A stretch of 64,000 bases of DNA. Origin: Pelecanus crispus (lineage: Eukaryota > Chordata > Aves > Pelecaniformes > Pelecanidae). The position numbers and the translations under genes are program-made. Positions 1 to 10,835 of the stretch are shown piece after piece. The notes beneath the pieces were generated by a model, which did no database searches, was not told the origin of the DNA, and worked only from the letters and a program-made list of their open reading frames with translations. The stretch spans positions 1,679,001 through 1,743,000 of the forward strand of contig NC_134656.1 in NCBI RefSeq assembly GCF_030463565.1, read 5' to 3'. Every line of letters starts with the position of its first letter. The first letter of the stretch is position 1.

Positions 1-775
1 GCCCCTGGCACCCCCGGCACACCCGCCCGGGAGCTGTCCGTTCAGCACCCCGGGACCCCTGGGACCCCCGGGACACCCACCTGGAAGCTGCCTGTTCAGC
101 ACCCCGGGACCCCTGGCACCCCCAGGACCCCAGCCCGGGAGCTGTCCGTTCAGCATCCCCGGGACCACCGGGACCCCAGCCCGGGAGCTGTCCGTTCAGC
201 ATCCCCGGGACCCCCGGGACCCCAGCCTGGGAGCTGTCTGTTCAGCATCCCCGGGACCCCTGGGACCCCAGACCGGGAGCTGCCCATTCAGCACCCCTGG
301 GACCCCCGGGACCCCCACCCGGGAGCTACCCGTTCAGCACCCCGGGACCCCTGGGACCCCCACCCGGGAGCTGCCCATTCAGCACCCCCAGGACCCCCAG
401 GACCCCCGCCCGAGAGCTGCCCGTTCAGCACCCCCGGGACCCCCAGGACCCCCGCCCGAGAGCTGCCCGTTCAGCACCCCCAGGACCCCCAGGACCCCCG
501 CCCGAGAGCTGCCCGTTCAGCACCCCCGGGACCCCCAGGACCCCTGGGACCCCCGCCCAAGAGCTGCCCGTTCAGCACCCCCGGGACCTCCACCCGAGAG
601 CTGCCCGTTCAGCACCCCTGGGACCCCCGTCCAGGATCTGCCCGTTCAGCACCCCCGGGACCCCCAACACCCCTGGGACCCCCATCCGAGAGCTGCCTGT
701 TCAGCACCCCCGGGACCCCTGGGACGCCCGGGCCCCCCGCCCAGGACCTGCCCGTTCAGCACCGGTCCTGGGGAG
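1..775. repeat. GC-rich minisatellite, about 16 units, open at the left edge
   Basis: Sixteen tandem units of roughly 40-60 bp each carry the core GAGCTGCCCGTTCAGCACC followed by runs of CCCGGGACCCC or CCCAGGACCCC. Unit length varies because the GGGACCCC part is itself repeated one to three times. The last unit (about 747-765) diverges into CACCGGTCC. The array continues off the left edge. It lies in the presumed first intron of STMN3, read on the opposite strand. Units 9-13 are most alike, suggesting recent local expansion. Confidence 0.92.
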
Positions 776-1812
776 CCCCCAGGCAGCACCAAGGCCCGGG
801 GGCTTCCGCATGAAGAGGCGGAAGGACCGACCCCTAAAGAAATCACTCCGGATCCACATCCTGAGAAATAAATGGACCCCTGACACCCCCCCACCGCCTC
901 TGCTCCGGAGCCAGCGGTTACACCCGTGGGACACGGAGGCATCCACAGTGACGCCCTCGTCCTCCCGCGTTTTTGATCCGGCACGTCCAGTGACAAACAA
1001 CAGGCGGTACCTGTGCCCAGCGCACTGCTAATAGGCTAAAATAAGAAAAGGCATCCCGTGAGGAGAGGCAGATCCTGTGATTCAGTAAATAAAAGTAAGG
1101 AACGTAACCTCTGGGTCACTAGTCAGGACGCTGCGTCAACGGAGATCAAACCCGAGATCTCCTGAAGCAGGACTATGCCTCAATCACAGCCGCATCAGAA
1201 AGGGCGCGCTTAAAACTCGCAGGGGTAAGAGATCCGCATTGCAAACCTTAGCACTAAAATTGGCTTCAGAAGTATCAGCGCTCAACACATATAATGGTTC
1301 GAGGACATATTTATGCCAGTGGACAAAATCCTTGGCCCAAGGTAAGACAGCTGGCTGGCCAGAATAGGACATGGCCAACAAGTCCCTTCCAGGAAAGACT
1401 GTGTGTCTTCCAGTGCACAAATTTCCACATTTTAAGAACAATTAGACAGGAAATGCTGAACTTCTTATTTAAGCACCTATTTGCATTTTTTACAAGGAAA
1501 AATAAATAGGAAAAGTAAATTCAGCTTACACAGAAGAAATATGGTATACGTGTATAAATTAGTGAGGAGATCTGACTCGGCTCCTAAGGGACTTTATACC
1601 AAAGCATCACTTCAGTCTCAGAGGTGCAACAAGAGCTTTGTCTCACCGACGGGTAGAAGATTAGGACAGGCTGCTCACTCAAGTATGGAGTACCGATACT
1701 TTACGTTTCTTTTTAGGCAAACACTGCAATAGAAGGCTCAGATAGCGAGTTCGTTCACTCTGGTATGGTCTTCATCACTTAGTCATAATGCTTCACCGCT
1801 TTCCTACTTGGA
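776..1812. other. unique non-coding sequence
   Basis: No exon, RNA gene or recognisable repeat is supported here. Short open frames have no family resemblance. If the stathmin model is right, this is intronic on the - strand. Confidence 0.5.
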
Positions 1813-1960
1813 TAATGCCCTTAATAACATGCTTTAACTTTTGGTCAGCCTTGAATCGTTCAGGCAGTTGGACTTGATGATCATTGTAGGTCCCTTCCAG
1901 CTGAAATATTCTGTTCTGTTCTGTTCTATTCTACTCTATTCTATATTAGAATTGGGGTGA
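1813..1960 (+). mobile_element. CR1 retrotransposon 3' tail
   Basis: The segment has the avian CR1 3' end: a GCCCTTAATAACATGCTTTA-like block, then CAGGCAGTTGGACTTGATGA, TTGTAGGTCCCTTCCAGCTG, and a terminal TTCTGTTCTATTCTA repeat. It matches the tail of the larger copy near 63.6 kb block for block, so both belong to the same or a close subfamily. Strongly 5'-truncated. Confidence 0.85.
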
Positions 1961-3863
1961 AACATTACAAATAACTGAGTTTTGTAAACTAAGAAGTGAA
2001 TAAACTGTAGAAGGTATAGAAAATATATCAGAGTCCCATCCTGGAAAGTGGGGTAAACCTGCGTTTTAATGGCTTCATGAGACCTCGGGTAGCTATTAAG
2101 CTACGATCCTATCCAAAAGATGCAGTCAGTCACTTAATATTTCTGAATATTTATGCCCAGGAATCAGCACGGTCTGATCCTGCAGTTTATATTCCATTGC
2201 ACACCCCATGCAATAATTAATCTTGTTTACATCTTTGCACCCAGCTTTCCTCTGCACTGTATATACTGCAGGGGCAAAATTACTTTCTCCCCCTTGCCAG
2301 GAGAAGAAGGGAGATAACCTGTGCCTTCCCTAAGCCACCGAGAGAGCCCGGGTGCTCTCAGCTTGCTCTCCCTCTGGTGACTCCTTTCCTCTGCTCCCTC
2401 TGGTGCTGTTCAGCTCGTACTGCATTTCCACGCCTTCGCAGGAGCACTATATACAGCATTTATCCATGCCAAGTGTTTATCTCCAAGTTATCCCCCCGAG
2501 ACGCTATCCAGCTGCTCCCCGAGCGGCTGCAGTGCGGGAGATGGAGGAACGGCCGGGGATGGGCGCGGTGCACGAGCAACGGGAAGCATCTTCCCGCTCG
2601 TGACGTGCCTGGACAGTGGGGCTCGCCACCTCTTATTCATTAAAAAGTTTTGTTCTCTGCTTCCTAACCAGATAAAATTAAAGGGCAGACTCTTCGAGCA
2701 GCCTGTCTTTTTGTTCGGTGTTTAATGATGTCCAGCAAAAGAGAGTAAGGCCGTTTAGGCACAACACCGGTACAGAGTCATTCATAATAAACCAGAGGCA
2801 CAGCAAAACTAATTTATATGAATTCAGGCAATTTAAATGGATGAGACTGGATGTGCTATGTCTGATAGCAAGGTCAAAGGAAGGTTATTACAGGAAAATA
2901 ATTTGGGTTGCAAAGATAACTTTGGAGAAGTAAAAATTGCTTCCACAAAGAATATTATATCATGAAAAATTAGAACAGTCCAATTATAAAGGTAGCCAAA
3001 GCACAAACAGAAGGTAGAGAAGCTGGAGAGACAGGGAACCGAGTCCTTCAGCACGAAGACCGCGACGCCACATACACAACAAAAGCAACCATAGTGCTCG
3101 ATAAGCCTTGAGCGCGCAACAGACTGCAGACATTCTCACCTGCTACCACAAGAATAACGGCCAGCCCTTCACTTCAGTCTAACTCACTTCCATTTTCTTG
3201 CTCCCCAACTTCCAAAAACAGGCCAGCAAGAGAGCTCACGCAACCAGAAAACACCAGCGGGTTTTTCTTTTTTTTTTTTCCAGACCCCACACTGATGCCA
3301 TTCACCATCTCAGCTGCTTGCCATGAGATCTGAGGCCCAGAAGTTACCGCGGGCTCATGTGGAATCATCCATGAGAAGAGGCAGATGTGAGGGTTACTCT
3401 GCCTTCTGTCAGACATCTGCTACACTATCACCCAGGAATGGTTTCCAATCACCCGGCTCCTTCCCTCCTGGTTTCATTTGCAGCTCATGAACGCCACATC
3501 GACCCGTGCTATGCACAGCCAATGGGTTAGCAAATCACTCAAGTTCTAGCACTGGAACATGTGGGCTGCCCTCAGGAAAATCAGCAGGGAAATCTCCTCT
3601 TCTATGGGCTCAGCAAGAGAGAAGGGCCCGAGCCGTGCAGCAGGGACCCGGCAGCCCGGGCTTGTCACGAAGGAGAAGCACGGCCACGGTTGCTTGCTAA
3701 AGCAGATGAAGGAGCCAAATGGAGGCAGCTGTCCCAGAGTGTCTGTGCAGTTGGGGCAAACCTAGGTTCAGACGGTCAGGTTTGGAAGAGACAAAGAGCT
3801 ACAAAGGAGCTGGGGATGGTCAAAGACAGGAGTCCAATGCCATGATGTGCCAGGTATGGACAT
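1961..3863. other. non-coding sequence, no clear feature
   Basis: No exon is supported on either strand. A sequence starting TTCAGCAC at 3047 followed by AGACCGCGAC resembles a REST (RE1) site with non-canonical spacing. Otherwise nothing is recognised. Confidence 0.45.
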
Positions 3864-4015
3864 GCCGTGTGACCACGGTCACTTGGTCTCTTGGGATCTT
3901 GGTTTCCTTTGCATTAACCGAGGATTATCGTACTCACACGTTATACAGGGATATTATGTGTATAAATACATTCAGAAAACATAAGATTCTCTAGTACAGC
4001 GCTAAACATGTAGAG
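3864..4015 (+). repeat. ancient MIR SINE relic
   Basis: The blocks CCGTGTGACC, GGTCACTTGG, TTGGTTTCCTTTGCATTAA, GGATTATCGTACTCAC, GGGATATTATGTGTATAAAT and ACAGCGCTAAACATG follow the order of the MIR core and 3' half (GTGTGACCTTGGGCAAGTCAC; CTCAGTTTCCTCATCTGTAA; GGATAATAATAGTACC and so on). The copy is highly diverged, as expected of this amniote-old family. Confidence 0.65.
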
Positions 4016-7000
4016 GTACCTTGAAAGAATAAAAGGACTGTTGGGAAATACGCTGAGCAGCTCTTCACCAGTTGGGATGTGCCAAAGTGCTACAGCACAC
4101 GCACATGATCTTTGGTTGCTCTCTAGCTCTTTTGTATTTCTAAATCACAGCCAGAGATCTGACCATCAGTTTAACTCCCCTCTGGGTAGGAGACATCTGG
4201 TTTTTGAATGTAGGTGTACAGCTGGAAGAATAAAGCCCATGTCAGTAGGGCAACTGGGGGGGATTAGGCAGGCATGTTGTTCCCAGTTAATTTAGGGGTA
4301 CTGAAGTTTTAGTGAGCTTCAGGTCCCTCCAAGCATTATCATCAAGAACCATCAGCCCCGTTCACCATAAGAAAGCCTGAGGCTGCAATCCATCCTGCTG
4401 TCACAAAGGTCTGCTCTGCAGCCTTCCAGTTGCCACACCAGACCACTAAATCTCAGCTTTTCCTCTGCAGAAGGAGAACGTGTTCATCTGATAAAACAAC
4501 ACCTTCACCAGATCTGAACCAGCACCGACAGGCTCCAGCAAAGCCCTTTCTTGAGATATCTGAGGGATCCTCACAGACTCTACATGGTACCATCAAAGAA
4601 GATATGATTTATATTTTAGAAAGAACAAACGTTTTCCAAGGAGTTAGATCCCTTGTTTGGATACGGTGGTAAAAAGAAAATAAATAGATTCTCTTGGCTC
4701 GTAAAACTGAAGTCCCAGTAAAAGTACCATAAATTTCTAAGACCATACACACTCTATCAACGCCTGAAGAGAATGAAAATAGTGATTTCTTGAGAACGGA
4801 GAGAGATGGGGAGGTTGACTGAAGGGCCTGCGGCTCTCCAGCGTGAGCAGTGGAAGTGTAGGACAGGGCAATACCATATGGGGTCCACCAATACAGAAAG
4901 GGATTAAGGGGATAGCCCAGCCATAGGTAAAGTCACGTGAGTCTCACATTTCAATGTAGGAGGAGAAAATCTCGGGATCTATCAAGGCACATTTACCATG
5001 CCCAGTCGTGAGGCCAGGAATGACAAACCGGTGTTTCCCCTTGGCTCCACCTTCTCAGACACGCTAATGTCAGAGCAAAGCCCACGAGGCTGTCACCTTA
5101 CCGCATCATTTCATAATCTCGTGTCTCTTTATTCGACCCCTCCGCCTACAAATGGTGGGGAAAGCCATAAAGTCCTGCAGAGTCCAGCCAGACACCCCTT
5201 CTGCGGTGTACAAACGCACAAAGCTTGGGGCAGATGCTGTGGGGAGGAGGCGCGAGGGCTCTGCCCCTGCAAGCTCTGCCCGGCGGCGCGGCCAGCACCG
5301 CAGCTGAGCCCGCACTGAGCATGTGCCGCTGCGTCCTCTGCTCCAGCACCAAAACCAGCCACCGCGGCCAGCAGAAAACGCCTGAGGTGGCGGGGGAAAA
5401 AAGAGGTGACTGCTGGGCTGAGGGAAGCAAGCCCGGTTCCTTTTCATCCCAGGGATTTGTTTGTGTGTTTAAACAAACCCAAGAAAATCTTCCCAAGGGG
5501 GATAAGCCCCCGGGCATCAGCTGCAGACAATTACTGCTGCGCTCCCTTCAGCACGGATTTGGTTTTGCTGCAGATTAAAGAAAATACAGCAAGCAGCAAA
5601 CAGGACTTTTTCCTTAATTTAAGGATTTGCTTGCCTTTTTCTCCTGCCGTTCCAGGCTTCTCTCCATTCCTGCTGTAAGTGCTATAGGCGATGGGGAGCT
5701 GTTCCCTGCGGAGGCAGGTGGGCGAGGCTCAGCCCCGCTCCCTTCCTTGGCAAACATTGCCCTATTCTCTTTCCTCCTGCTACACCACTGCCTCCCCATG
5801 ACTTCCTACTCCTTGAAATTGTTCGTCTACTTGATCTGAGCCACAAGGAAGCGCGGTTTCCCTGAAGCACACGCTTCTTCATGATCCTAAGTCTCCTTTA
5901 CAGTAAAACTGCATCTTCGGGAAGATGAACTATGCCATCGGCATGTGGTGGGTCGGGAGGGTGCGAATGCACCAAACGGAAAATGCACGTTATGCCTACG
6001 CGCGTTTCATCCGCCACCTCGTCCACCTCAAGTTCGATGCAACCTTGGCTTAGATGGCTGGTAAGCCTGAGCCGTCCCTCCCACCCTCGCTCTGCAAACA
6101 AGGTCCAATCCTGTTCTGTAGGAGAGGAAGGCAGATGGGTGGGACCTCCTGAGCGTGCGCTGGCACACACGTTCATTGAGACAGGGATACTCGCAGAAAT
6201 ATGTACAATAGCTGGAGAATTGCTATCAGAGACACATTTTTTCAACGCTTTCCCATCTTTAATTGCATGCAAAGCCCACTTGGGATCAGCTGCACCCTTA
6301 CACACCCCACCCCTCCCGCCCCGTCTCTCCGTCCTTCTCTCTCCTGCATCTACTGGTCTTTTACAAGGAGAAAGGAATGGAAAATGCACAGCAGGAGACA
6401 CGGGCAAAGGCCAGTGAAAGACGCAAGAAGTGTTGCCTGGTCTCCTTCTAGCTGCTTCCCTGCCGGGGGGGCACAAAGCACTGCCTGCTTGTCCTTTTTG
6501 TCTGCTGGTGCTGTTCAGCCCTGCATCCCAGCCCTCCAGGATTTCGCTTCCCCCGCCCAAGCCCCTCTTCATGCACTGCAGAATTCAGAGCCATTTCAAG
6601 GGAAAACTTGGGTTTTTTTAAAGAAAAACACCCTCTAAACCCACCCACCGTTCATTGTACCATTTCAGGCTTTTCTTCTCCTTCACCCACGTTCCCAGTT
6701 TCAGCCATTTGAACCCCTCCTCCCCAGTTAAAAAGGGACAAGACCCATCTTCAGGAAACGTCTGGACCGGAGAAGCACAACATCCGCAGGGCAGCCTGCC
6801 ATCCTGCAGCCAAACCCGACCCCGGCGCCAGGCTCCTGGGCGGCCGCGCTGTGATTCCTGTTATTGCTGCAGGAGGGAGGAAGGGCTTCCCTTGCAGCAT
6901 TTGATTTCACCCAACGCCATCAGAGGACCGCTCCCCTGTAGCATCTTCTAACGAAGAAATGTGAGCTCTGGAAGAAATCTAGGGACGGGAAGCCCTGAGA

Positions 7001-7545
7001 GTACACAGAAACGCATCTAGGTTATTTTGGTTGGGTTTGGGGGATTTTCTAGGGCATTAGTGTCAGTCTCTTGCCTGTGTCTTTCTTTCCATTACCCGTT
7101 TAGGCAATACATGATCTTCACAAAACAAAATGTAATTACTGATTTCTCTGCATCCAGCTGCACAGCGTGCATGTTTTTCTTAGGGGAAAAAAAAAAAAAA
7201 GCCGTATCACATTACAAAAATAATAATTGGCATGCGGCAGCATCTTCTTACGGCACAATGTAACGGTAGCGATATTTTAAATTGGCAAGTTTACCACATG
7301 TGTATTCATATTAAAATAAAAAGCCCACCTGCTCTCTCGCATCAGAGGGGTGCGTGTGTGTATGGGGGAGGAAGGGGAACAATGCTGCCATACCAGCTGC
7401 CTCCTCATCAGAGAAATCCCCCGAAACGCACAAGAAAAAAAAAAAAAAAACCCAAACCCTCAGAATAATGACAAAAACCCCCCTGAAACCCGATGTTTCT
7501 ATAAGCGGGTTGATGACAATCCCCCCCAAAAGATGTCTGTCCTAC
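4016..7545. other. presumed STMN3 intron 1, no further exon found
   Basis: I looked on the - strand for the conserved second stathmin exon (AYKEKMKEL and the cysteine pair that follows) and for the coiled-coil exons, and found none. The tract is mixed unique sequence with A/T runs at 7187-7200 and 7434-7450. It is therefore most likely intron sequence lying between STMN3 exon 1 and exons beyond the left edge. Confidence 0.45.
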
Positions 7546-7564
7546 CTGAGACGGTGCTGGCCAT
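7546..7564 (-). CDS. STMN3: stathmin-3, first coding exon only
   Basis: On the - strand, ATG at 7564-7562 opens Met-Ala-Ser-Thr-Val-Ser plus one base, followed directly by a consensus donor GTAGG (7545 downward). Human STMN3 starts MASTIS and its first coding exon also ends in phase 1 before AYKEKMKEL. The other paralogues start differently (STMN2 MAKTAMAYKEK, STMN4 MTLAAYKEK), so the six residues pick out STMN3. STMN3 (SCLIP) is a neuronal Golgi and vesicle-associated phosphoprotein that sequesters tubulin dimers and promotes microtubule catastrophe. The sequence upstream on this strand (about 7565-7735) is GC-rich, as expected of the 5'UTR and promoter. It lies head-to-head with RTEL1, the human arrangement. 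The remaining exons are not in the window. The exon is tiny, so the call rests on sequence, splice phase and synteny together. Confidence 0.8.
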
Positions 7565-7740
7565 GCTGCTGCGGCGGGCGCGGAGCGGGTGCTGCAGGAG
7601 CGCAGGGAGCTGCGGAGGTGCTGCAATGCTGCGGGGAGGGAGGACTGGCTCAGCTGGAGGGGGCTGCAGCCATCCGCGGCGGGGAGAGGCTGGAGAGCCC
7701 AGAGAAAGGGAAGGGGTGGAAAGAAAAAGAAGGGTCACTA
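7565..7740 (-). promoter_or_regulatory. STMN3: STMN3 5'UTR and GC-rich promoter region
   Basis: Immediately upstream of the STMN3 ATG on the - strand is a GC-rich, CpG-containing block of about 170 bp that drops to AT-rich sequence (AGAATATTAATTAG) at 7745. The transcription start cannot be fixed from sequence. No TATA box at a convincing position was seen. Confidence 0.45.
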
Positions 7741-7976
7741 GTTCAGAATATTAATTAGCGTATCAGGCCTCCTTTCCTGGGTGGCTTTGACGCCCGGTCC
7801 CTCCCAGACAAGACTGCCTGCCAGAAACACAGACCCGCTGCGGGGGGGGGCGAGGAGACACACCCAGCCGGGCTCTGGCAAAAGATGACAATTCCTCCTC
7901 TTCCTCCCTTTCTTATCTGCTCTAGATGGGCTAACCTGCTTTTTCCCTTGCTGAAAGCAGAAATAAGCAAATTCAC

Positions 7977-7979
<3 letters not shown>

Positions 7980-8007
<28 letters not shown>
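7980..8007. repeat. poly-T run, 28 bases
   Basis: Uninterrupted T homopolymer read directly, followed by AAA. No flanking retrotransposon body was recognised. Confidence 0.95.
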
Positions 8008-8011
<4 letters not shown>

Positions 8012-10139
8012 CAGCTATTCCAAGGCGGTGCCCACCTGCAGCGCCAGGCCTGGGGTCCGGCTTAGCTAGGCTGGGGTGTAAAACCCAAACCTTGCAGCAG
8101 TTTTAGGTAAACAGCGAAGGCAGGAGGGATCCCAGGCAGGCTTGGCATTTAGGCATGGGGTTTTTTTTGCACCAGCGCTGGGGCACAAAGGAGCTGCAGC
8201 TTGGGAGGGAAACTGCCGTAAAAGTAGAGGAGGAAGAGCAGAATGGAGCCTTCTGCATTCAGTGGGACTTCTCCGGGTTTCTTGCCCCCGCCTCCAAGGC
8301 ACCAGGACCTCTTTTCCTTTTCTGTTCTGTTTTCTATAATTTCTATCATTTCCATCTGTGGCTGTTGCTAGGGGCCAACACAGCTGTGCTTTCAGAGTAT
8401 CGCACACACATCTGGGACCAGGGAACCCTCCCCGGTCCCTATTGCCAGAGCACCCATCCGGCCACGGCTGCACAAACCCCACCTCGGGGCCAGCGGTTGC
8501 GGTCCCGTGCGACCCTCCCAGCCCCTGGCCCTCTCACGGCACACGTTATCCTGCCGGCTGATCCCCTCTGGTTGAAAACACCCCAAATCCCCCAGCACGC
8601 TGCAATGCAGGCACTCCCAAACAATTCCAGCAGCTGCAGGGAACTACAGGTTGCTCGAGTAGCTGCCGGCGCTCTGGCTTGGCCAGGGGCAGAAGCCACA
8701 GGCAGTGCCTACTAAATTCAGTTAAAAAGACAGAGAATTCCCTTTCCCCCCCCCAGTCTCCAAGTGTCCCATTCCCTCAACACTGTATGTAAAAAGAAAA
8801 AACAGATATTCTAGAAAATAAGTACAATTCAGAGTAATATTAACACTATCCACAAATTTTCAGTGCGCGTTTGGAACAGGAGCTTTTTTATTACCATTAA
8901 CTGCTCCCTGTTCTGTCCAAGGCTTGTTTTGTAGTTGCAGCTCTCTCTACTTTCTCCTTGGGTTGAATCTCTAAGACTTCATAGGTTATCTTGAAGGCAG
9001 CAGGCTGAATTGCATCCGTTTCAAAAACACAATCCCCATTAACAGATGGAGGCAGCTATCCCAAGGACCTGAATGCTGGAATAATTTCCCCCCTCTATTC
9101 AGGATGAGCTCCGGCTTTCACTTACCTACCAGACCTGAGAGGGTCTGTCTACCTCTTGTGATATTCTGGAGCTTCTGGGTATAAATCACATGCATTTTAT
9201 TCCTTTTATTTAGAAAAAGGTACAGAATGCTTCCAAGGTGCCATGGCATGCGGCCCATGGAATACACTGTATGAGAAATGGTGAGCAAACTGGATTTGTG
9301 TGGCTATGCCACACATCATACACCATAGGTCCAATATTGCTCACACTTTCTACATAACCTGTCATATAAATAATGTTAATACAATTAATTCTGGATCCAT
9401 CTGTAACACTGGGATATATTTCTTCCTTATTTTACATGTAACTATCTTTTCAAGTTCTCCCTGATAATTCACGAGAGAGCATCTGAAGGCACTGGATATT
9501 TTTTTCAAGATGGGGATTAGGGAAAATCAGTGACTGTCTGGTTAATGTGTCCTGTGCCTTCATCACACATGACGTCTGACCAGGCAGACTATCAGGAAAC
9601 AATAAATTTTCATAGAGAACCAGCAAAGAAGTCGGTTTTGTAGCATGCACTTCTCTCACTTCTTTATTACAAATGTTTTCAACATTTTTTAACACCTAAA
9701 TATTCCTAGATGTCTTTCAACACAGGAAGGGCTTCTTCCAATAACTCATGCTTTCAACAATGCTGAAAAAATGCAAGTCTACAGCAGCATCTCTGTGCAA
9801 ACTGCTAACGGCAGCTCTTCTGTTGGTTTTGAAGCACTGAAGTGTCCTTTGAAGGAAAAAAAAAAAAAAAAAATTCCCAATCTGACCAAAAAGATTCTCT
9901 CTTCAACACATCCCAAAAGCAGGGACCTGGGACAATCCTCACGTTTCATTACGGGGAACGCTCACCTAGGGCTGTTCATTTGTAAGCTGTGGTTGTTACC
10001 AAAAGGATCACGGGCTCGGCACACTTGATGTTGCTATTTGTGGCTGCAAGCCTGGCAGAAGCACGGCTTGCAGCAAGAAATATTTGGGGAACAATTTTAT
10101 CTACTGACTAGTGAAATAACACTGAAAGATGAAAATCAT
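8008..10139. other. intergenic, no supported feature
   Basis: This is between the divergent STMN3 and RTEL1 promoters. The short frames are not protein-like. A poly-A run lies at 9857-9873. Nothing else is recognised. Confidence 0.5.
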
Positions 10140-10235
10140 CTGGTCTAAAAGGAAGAGCATGGGCTGCGATATGGGAGGCTCTAACACCTGGTACCCAGGC
10201 CATAGCATTAGTGTGAGACCTTCCAGTACCATTTG
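10140..10235 (+). repeat. MIR-like SINE relic
   Basis: The order AAGAGCATGGGCTGCGATA, ACACCTGGTACCCAGG, TGTGAGACCTTCC resembles the 5' half of MIR (AAGAGCATGGGCTTTGGA; ACCTGGGTTC; TGTGACCTTGGGC). Old and degraded. Confidence 0.45.
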
Positions 10236-10704
10236 CAGTCTCAAGCTGGGAGAAGCTGCCTTAGTTGGCAAGAAATAATAATAGAAATTCCACATAGGGC
10301 AGAAGTCAACCCCCTGAAACTGTAAAATAATACAAGAGAAAGGAGAAAAAGAATCGAGGGAGAGAAACCAGTGACAGCAATATCAGCACTGACTCGGGAA
10401 AATGTTTCCCCAAAGGCAAGAGAAACAAGAGGGTTATTCTGATGTTTCCTCTTTAGTATCTGCCACATGCACTTGAGAAATGAGGCCAAGTTGTACAAAG
10501 GATCTGGATCAGGAAGAAGAATTATTGCACTAATTCAGTCATGTAGAGGTGTAAAGGAAGCTGGGAATTCAGGTCACCCTAGGGTCTGCTCAGCTACAAC
10601 GGGTATTGCGCGTACATGAAGTTAGCGGTGCCAAGCTAGATGACTGAGCAACTACAAATGGTAAAAAGAGCAGCAAATGTTGAACACGTGAAGCTGTGAA
10701 CTCT

Positions 10705-10835
10705 GCTCTAGCAGTTCCCTTCTGGCCTCCACCAACTCACTAATCCCACCTGCTTCAATTTCTTCATGTGTAAAACGAGTATTTACTCACCTTCCTAATA
10801 ACGGGATGAATGTGATTAAAATTGGAGGGTCAAAG
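10705..10835 (+). repeat. MIR-like SINE relic
   Basis: CTTCAATTTCTTCATGTGTA then AAACGAGTATTTACTCACCT and TAACGGGATGAATGTGATTA parallel the MIR 3' half (CTCAGTTTCCTCATCTGTAA; AATGGGGATAATAATACCTA; GTTGTGAGGATTAAA). Confidence 0.5.

Noticed and set aside
5898..6572. 224-codon - strand frame upstream of STMN3 exons
   Set aside because: No similarity to stathmin or any domain I recognise, overlaps equally open + strand frames, and no splice signals suit STMN3.
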